Shown in pieces: positions 13,426 through 17,801 of a stretch of DNA of 17,801 nucleotides. The position numbers were made by a program, and so were the translations under genes. Source of the DNA: Methanobacteriaceae archaeon (GTDB lineage Archaea > Methanobacteriota > Methanobacteria > Methanobacteriales > Methanobacteriaceae); NCBI GenBank assembly GCA_030693105.1, contig JAUYBK010000165.1, positions 1-17,801 of the forward strand, read 5' to 3'. The notes beneath the pieces were generated by a model. The model was not told the origin of the DNA and searched no databases. It saw only the letters and a program-made list of their open reading frames with translations. Numbering within the stretch: the first letter of the stretch is position 1; each line of letters starts with the position of its first letter.

Positions 13426-15081
13426 TTAGACGAATTCAATCTCGAAGGCCACCACCGGGTACTCCAAGTTAAAACCCGTGATAACTGCCGGGCTCATCTC
13501 CCCGAAGACACCCTTTAGAACTGTTTTGCCCTCTTTTAAACCCTTCACTGCAGCGCACCTTCCCTTTACAAAAGAAGGATGGTTAAGAGGCTCCACCACC
13601 ATCTCCAATCCCAGATTGGTTAATAGGGCTGCAGTGAGTGATTTGACCTCGGTGAAGTTGGCATGAGAATGAGTAACGGCACTGGCTAACTTACTAGCAC
13701 CTTTAGTCTTGGTTTCCGTTTTATGGTCCAGATAAACAACTTCTCCCACTTCAAATATCTTTTGGGGCAAGTCTTCGTGTTTGTTGTGGTCTAAAAACTC
13801 CAGAAGACCATTTAGAAGGCTCTTTCGGATCATGGTCCGGTCCTGGCTAATGGGTTGGGCCACTTCGATACGGTCCTCCTCAGGTAGCAGCATCTTCTGG
13901 TAGTGATTCTCTTCATTAGTGAGCATTAGGCTCATGACCTCCACCTGTCCCAGACCCACCATGATCTCCCGGACGAGTTTCTCAAATTCTTTTCGAGGGT
14001 CTTCTCGGGCCACCGTAGCCACGCGGGGTAAGGCTGGTTTCAAGTGGGGGAAGGAGTAGCCAATGGCCACGTTCTCCACCAGGTCCACCTCGTGGAGGAT
14101 GTCCACCCGGAATGGTGGTATTAACACCTTAACTTCATCTTCATCAACTTTTTCTGCACCCATGCGCACCCGTTTAAGTGCATCCACTACCTGGTCAGCA
14201 GTTAACTTAATTCCAAGAATTTCCTCTGATTTTTTCACGTGAACCATCTTTTCCTTAGGAGTTAAATCTGGCAGTATTCTTACTTCATCAGGGTAGGTGA
14301 TGTCCATGGTCTTGATCTTTGCCCCGGCCTCAGCAAAGCTGGTGGCTAAAATAACGAGAGTCCTCTCCACCGCCCTCTGGTCGGTCCCGGTAACGTCCAC
14401 CAGGAAGTTTTTAGTATCTGCCGTGAGTTTGGTCAGCTCCCCATTGATGATGGGGGGCATGGAAAGAACGTTGTCATTGCGGTCTACAATGAGGGGGTAG
14501 GCATCAAACTTTTCTATAATATGTGCATAGGCACGTCCTTTCTTGTGTTTTTCTAGTATTTCCCTTAGAGTTAATTCCTCATGACATTCCAGGGGTACGA
14601 AAGACACTTCGTCCGGGGTAGCGGCCAGGTAACGGAAAGGAGGTTTTAAGACGTCCAGGTTATGGATCCCAATGGCCACCTTTTTACGGTCCCGTCCCAG
14701 GACCCAGTGCAAGTCTTCCTGGAAGTCCATAAGCTGCTTCAACTTATTTTCATCGAGTTTTATCCCTTCCATAATGCAGCAGGCCACGTAGGGCCTGATA
14801 TCTTCCAGTTCGGGATCAACACTAAGCGTAACGCCGGAAGGTTCTAATTTATATTCCGGAAGTCCCTCTTCTATCTGTAAAAATCCTTTAAGGGTCCGGG
14901 CCACCCCTTCCAAGGAAAGATGGTCCGGTCGATTGGGGAAAAATTCTACCTTTACTTTTGCATCGTCGAAAGCTTCCACGTCGCTGCCGATCATGGGTAG
15001 AAGGTCCAGTAGGTCGGCCTGATCAAGGGGGGTTCCCAGTAATTCTTCCAGGTCGTGGTAGGTAAAATTTATTACGGGCAT
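13426..15081 (-). CDS. pheT: PheT, phenylalanyl-tRNA synthetase beta chain (archaeal type)
   Basis: With PheS this forms the (alpha-beta)2 enzyme that charges tRNA-Phe. The 551-residue length is that of the short archaeal/eukaryotic beta chain, which lacks the extra N- and C-terminal domains of bacterial PheT. Visible parts are the N-terminal MPVINFTYHDLEELLG, VEFFPNRPDHLS at 45-56, and a B3/B4-type editing region up to about 270. The B5 domain, about 290-345, includes VLIPPFRVDILHEVDLVENVAIGY. A class-II-like core runs to the C-terminus FEIEFV. The editing region should hydrolyse Tyr-tRNA-Phe. pheS is not in the window. No strong ribosome binding site precedes the ATG. The gene is transcribed alone, facing yjbQ. 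Confidence 0.96.
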   Translation of the reverse strand: MPVINFTYHDLEELLGTPLDQADLLDLLPMIGSDVEAFDDAKVKVEFFPNRPDHLSLEGVARTLKGFLQIEEGLPEYKLEPSGVTLSVDPELEDIRPYVACCIMEGIKLDENKLKQLMDFQEDLHWVLGRDRKKVAIGIHNLDVLKPPFRYLAATPDEVSFVPLECHEELTLREILEKHKKGRAYAHIIEKFDAYPLIVDRNDNVLSMPPIINGELTKLTADTKNFLVDVTGTDQRAVERTLVILATSFAEAGAKIKTMDITYPDEVRILPDLTPKEKMVHVKKSEEILGIKLTADQVVDALKRVRMGAEKVDEDEVKVLIPPFRVDILHEVDLVENVAIGYSFPHLKPALPRVATVAREDPRKEFEKLVREIMVGLGQVEVMSLMLTNEENHYQKMLLPEEDRIEVAQPISQDRTMIRKSLLNGLLEFLDHNKHEDLPQKIFEVGEVVYLDHKTETKTKGASKLASAVTHSHANFTEVKSLTAALLTNLGLEMVVEPLNHPSFVKGRCAAVKGLKEGKTVLKGVFGEMSPAVITGFNLEYPVVAFEIEFV

Positions 15082-15117
15082 ATAAATCGTCTCATGGGTT
15101 GTAGATACTCATCTGCG

Positions 15118-15135
15118 GTTAGCTAAATATTTAGT
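15118..15135 (-). promoter_or_regulatory. Probable pheT promoter
   Basis: On the minus strand TAAATATTTA lies about 45-50 bases before the pheT ATG, a suitable place for a TATA box with a short leader. The T-rich sequence around it makes the exact position uncertain. Confidence 0.35.
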
Positions 15136-15178
15136 AAATATCACCTGTTGGTAGTAACATGACTAAGTGGTGATAAAC

Positions 15179-15220
15179 TTCATCATGATAGGGATGAAAT
15201 AAACATCTTTTTTTTCATCC
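15179..15220. terminator. Hairpin cluster after the small membrane protein
   Basis: GGATGAAA (15192-15199) and TTTCATCC (15213-15220) are perfectly complementary over eight bases. TTCATC (15179-15184) can instead pair with GATGAA (15193-15198). The element directly follows the minus-strand stop at 15222 and probably ends or protects that transcript. A T8 run (15208-15215) lies on the plus strand only. Confidence 0.45.
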
Positions 15221-15221
15221 A

Positions 15222-15590
15222 TTAATGGGGGGGGTTAATGGAGAACACCAGGATGAAAAATGTGGATTCTATTACAAAGTGCAGGGCACGGTGCTCCAGG
15301 GGTGGTAGTTTTAGGTCGGCGGCTTCGTGGAATAAGTCCACAAACAAATGAATACCTGCTGCTAAAAACCCGATGGGGGGGGACAGGAATATGATGGATA
15401 TAACCACGAAATTGAATAAAGACTCCAGGGCCTCGTGTACCATCCACATGCGGATGTTGGAGCCAACTATTCTCTGGATCAATCCTGCTAAAAGGACGTA
15501 GAAGTCAAAAAACAAACTCCAGAAGAGTTTGGTGTGTATCTCGTCGCTGATAGCCAGGGCCACTGCCAGGTAGAACCATAATAATTCCAT
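15222..15590 (-). CDS. Small polytopic membrane protein, His-rich, unknown function
   Basis: I do not recognise this 122-residue protein with confidence. It has three or four membrane segments, at about 3-15, 23-40, 57-80 and 107-118. His and acidic residues cluster next to them: DEIH (16-19), VHEALE (51-56), HLFVDLFHEA (81-90) and EHRALHFVIE (99-108). Such spacing could form a metal site at the membrane, but this is inference. The start is supported by GGTGA eight bases upstream on the minus strand. Two C8 runs occur in the coding strand: one encodes Ser-Pro-Pro near residue 71 and the other Asn-Pro-Pro-His just before the stop. It is divergent from valS and upstream of pheT with its own terminator-like hairpin. 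Confidence 0.72.
   Translation of the reverse strand: MELLWFYLAVALAISDEIHTKLFWSLFFDFYVLLAGLIQRIVGSNIRMWMVHEALESLFNFVVISIIFLSPPIGFLAAGIHLFVDLFHEAADLKLPPLEHRALHFVIESTFFILVFSINPPH
15227..15234. repeat. G8/C8 tract at the 3' end of the membrane-protein gene
   Basis: This tract covers the last Pro codons of the minus-strand gene; slippage would change the final residues or remove the stop. Its 17-base context matches the one after argC at 16 of 17 positions. Confidence 0.6.
15375..15382. repeat. G8/C8 tract inside the membrane-protein gene
   Basis: On the coding (minus) strand this reads T-C8-A and encodes Ser-Pro-Pro between two membrane segments. A one-base slip would frameshift the second half of the protein. 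Confidence 0.6.
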
Positions 15591-15711
15591 CTTTTTTTCA
15601 CCGTAAATTTATAGGTACTAGTTATAACTAACTATATTCACTATTAATAAAAAGCATATATGTTTAACTACGGCTTATTCTAATAAAATATTGTACATAA
15701 GGAGAGTCAAG
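15591..15711. promoter_or_regulatory. Divergent promoter region for the membrane protein and valS
   Basis: For valS, CATATATG (15656-15663) is a TATA candidate about 50 bases before the ATG, and GGAG at 15701-15704 is the ribosome binding site. For the minus strand, GGTGA lies just before the ATG and TATAAATTTA lies within 25 bases, which would give a nearly leaderless message. TAGTTATAACTA at 15619-15630 is palindromic. Confidence 0.45.
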
Positions 15712-17801
15712 ATGACCACCGGCAAGGTTCCCAAGGATTACGATCATAATAAAGAAATAGAATGGCAGGATAAGTGGCAGGCAGACCAGATCTACCGGTT
15801 CAACCCCGAAGAAACCCGTCCCCTCTACATCATAGACACCCCACCCCCTTACCCTACTGGCTCCATACACATGGGCCACGTCTTAAACTGGCTTTACATG
15901 GACCTTATTGCCCGTTACCAGCGGATGAGAGGATGCCAAGTATTGTTCCCCCAGGGATGGGACTGTCACGGTCTGCCCACCGAAGTTAAGGTGGAGGAGA
16001 TACATCATATCAAAAAAAATGACGTTCCCCGGGATGAATTCCGGCAGATGTGCATTGACCTTACCAGCGAAAACATTGCGGGCATGAAGGCCCAGATGAT
16101 GCGCCTGGGCTTTAGCCAGGATTGGACCAGGGAGTACGTCACCATGACCCCCGAGTACAAAACCAAGACCCAGCTATCTTTTTTAAAAATGTACCGCCAG
16201 GATCTGATCTACCGGGCGGTGCACCCGGTGAACTGGTGCCCCCGCTGCGAAACAGCCATTGCCTTTGCCGAAGTGGAGTACCAGGAAAACCAGGCCCATC
16301 TCAATTATCTCACTTTTCCGGATGCAGAAGGGAAAAATGAAGTTCCCATTGCTACCACCCGGCCGGAACTGTTAGCCGCCTGTGTAGCAGTAGTAGTGCA
16401 CCCTGAAGACCAACGTTACCATCAACTGGCTGGCAAAAGCGTAAGAGTACCCCTCTTCAACCGGGAAGTTAAGATCATAAAAGACCCGGAAGTGGACCCC
16501 GAATTTGGTACCGGCGCCGTTATGATCTGTACCTTTGGGGATAAGACCGATGTTTCCTGGGTTAACCGCTACGACCTGGACATTGTGGAAGCCATCGACG
16601 AGAAGGGCTTCATGACTGAAGTCTGCGGAAAATACGCCGGCCTGGAACTTAAAGAATGCAAGGACCAGATCCTAGAAGATCTTAAAAAAGAGGGTTACCT
16701 TACCCAACAGGAAGTAGTAGACCAGAATGTGGGCCAGTGCTGGCGGTGCAAGACTCCCATCGAGATCCTGGTCAAGAAGCAGTGGTTCGTAGCGGCAAAA
16801 AAACTCTCGGATGATATTACTCGAGCCGCCCAAGAGATGGTTTGGACTCCGGAGCACATGCGGACCCGCCTTTTAAACTGGACCGGTAGCATGGAATGGG
16901 ACTGGTGCATTTCCCGCCAACGGATATTCGCCACCCCCATACCAGTGTGGTATTGCTCCGAATGTGGACAGGTTAAACTACCTCAAGAAGAGGATTTACC
17001 ATTAGACCCCACCCAGGACCAGCCCGGGGAACCTTGTGATTGTGGAAGTATCAATTTTATACCGGAGGAGGACGTCCTGGACACCTGGATGGACAGCAGC
17101 TTAACTCCTCTAGTAATTGCCGGCTGGCCGGACGAGGACTTCGTAAAGTTATATCCCTCTAACATCCGCCAGCAGGGCCACGACATTATCCGTACCTGGG
17201 CTTTCTACACCATTATGCGGTGTCAAGCCCTCACCGGAGAATCTCCCTTTGTAGAGGCAGTCATCAATGGGATGGTATCGGGGGATGATGGTCATAAAAT
17301 GAGCAAGTCCCGGGGTAACGTCATAGTCCCCGAGGAAGTTATAAAAGAATACGGTGCCGATGCACTCCGGTTATGGGCTTCCCACAGTGTACCTGGATCA
17401 GACGTGCCCTTCGTCTGGAAGGACGTGCAGCACGGCTACAAATTCTTACGTAAGTTCTGGAACGCCTACCGTTTTGCCAGTATGAACCTGGAAGGGTACA
17501 CCCCCACCACCAAAGTTCCTCCACTGGGCCCCCTAGATCAGTGGATGCTCTCCCATCTAAACCGACTGGTGGGTGAGGTAACCAGCAGCCTGGACACCTA
17601 CAATTTTGCCCAGGCCCGCAACCGGATACAGAGCTTCATCTGGCACCAGTTCTGTGACGACTACATTGAAGCCGTGAAGTACCGACTCTACAGTGAACTA
17701 GATTCCCGCGAAGCCGCACTATACACCCTCTACACTGTTATCAGCACATCCTTAAAATTGTTAGCACCCTTTACTCCTCACTTCACCGAAGAAATACACC
17801 A
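15712..17801 (+). CDS. valS: ValS, valyl-tRNA synthetase (3' end outside window)
   Basis: 696 codons are visible and the gene continues past the window end. It charges tRNA-Val. The class I signatures are HMGH at 53-56 in PPPYPTGSIHMGH, and KMSKS at 529-533 in SGDDGHKMSKSRGN. DTWMDSSLTPL and GHDIIRTWAFY also favour ValRS over IleRS or LeuRS. The editing domain, which removes Thr-tRNA-Val, lies between about 150 and 350 and contains TTRPELL. Possible zinc ligands are C176/C179 (CPRC), C343/C346 (CWRC), and C415/C418 with C442/C444. The anticodon-binding domain starts near 600 with LDQWMLSHLNRLV. I read the frame through to the end and found no stop. GGAG seven bases before the ATG supports the start. 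Confidence 0.95.
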   Translation, partial: MTTGKVPKDYDHNKEIEWQDKWQADQIYRFNPEETRPLYIIDTPPPYPTGSIHMGHVLNWLYMDLIARYQRMRGCQVLFPQGWDCHGLPTEVKVEEIHHIKKNDVPRDEFRQMCIDLTSENIAGMKAQMMRLGFSQDWTREYVTMTPEYKTKTQLSFLKMYRQDLIYRAVHPVNWCPRCETAIAFAEVEYQENQAHLNYLTFPDAEGKNEVPIATTRPELLAACVAVVVHPEDQRYHQLAGKSVRVPLFNREVKIIKDPEVDPEFGTGAVMICTFGDKTDVSWVNRYDLDIVEAIDEKGFMTEVCGKYAGLELKECKDQILEDLKKEGYLTQQEVVDQNVGQCWRCKTPIEILVKKQWFVAAKKLSDDITRAAQEMVWTPEHMRTRLLNWTGSMEWDWCISRQRIFATPIPVWYCSECGQVKLPQEEDLPLDPTQDQPGEPCDCGSINFIPEEDVLDTWMDSSLTPLVIAGWPDEDFVKLYPSNIRQQGHDIIRTWAFYTIMRCQALTGESPFVEAVINGMVSGDDGHKMSKSRGNVIVPEEVIKEYGADALRLWASHSVPGSDVPFVWKDVQHGYKFLRKFWNAYRFASMNLEGYTPTTKVPPLGPLDQWMLSHLNRLVGEVTSSLDTYNFAQARNRIQSFIWHQFCDDYIEAVKYRLYSELDSREAALYTLYTVISTSLKLLAPFTPHFTEEIH

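Noticed and set aside
15235..15447. 70-residue minus-strand frame overlapping the small membrane protein
   Set aside because: It is an alternative frame inside the 122-residue gene, which has the better ribosome binding site and a sensible membrane topology.
1..17801. CRISPR arrays, rRNA or tRNA genes, complete insertion sequences
   Set aside because: Reading the gaps on both strands I saw no regularly spaced repeats, no cloverleaf-like segment and no intact transposase. A dedicated RNA-gene scan was not possible.

Overview
The window looks like a chromosomal segment of a mesophilic methanogenic archaeon of the order Methanobacteriales, most likely Methanobacterium or a close relative. The reasons are archaeal TATA-type promoters, GGTGA-type ribosome binding sites with occasional TTG starts, the archaeal secF-secD order, a short archaeal PheT, an archaeal aspartate carbamoyltransferase regulatory chain and a DUF166 protein. 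The genus is inferred from overall resemblance; no database search was possible.

Layout. Positions 1-2649 hold the 3' end of argJ, an rfbD-like reductase, a small acidic protein on the minus strand, and argB. Positions 2724-7669 hold an arsenic cluster, all on the plus strand: arsM, arsR, a double-[4Fe-4S] reductive-dehalogenase-like protein with a Cys-rich N-terminal tail, a DGC-type putative metal-binding protein, a thioredoxin-type arsC, a DUF166 protein and an acr3 efflux pump. Positions 7670-8437 are AT-rich, have no convincing gene, and contain several inverted repeats. argC follows at 8438. A flavodoxin-like gene, secF and secD form a tight operon at 9639-12279, followed by pyrI and a YjbQ/UPF0047 gene. 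pheT and a small His-rich membrane protein lie on the minus strand. valS starts at 15712 and runs off the end.

How the genes fit together. ArgJ, ArgB and ArgC belong to the acetylated part of arginine synthesis but are separated by unrelated genes. The arsenic cluster can reduce arsenate (ArsC), export arsenite (Acr3), methylate it (ArsM) and sense it (ArsR). The Fe-S protein, the DGC protein and DUF166 are not standard arsenic genes and are the best candidates for something undescribed. The Fe-S protein resembles the catalytic core of corrinoid reductive dehalogenases and sits directly behind arsM-arsR, so a redox role in methylated-arsenic chemistry is a reasonable but unproven hypothesis. 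Several dyad-symmetric elements lie at promoters (acr3, arsM, pyrI, yjbQ), and three G8/C8 tracts stand out, two of them within one small membrane-protein gene.
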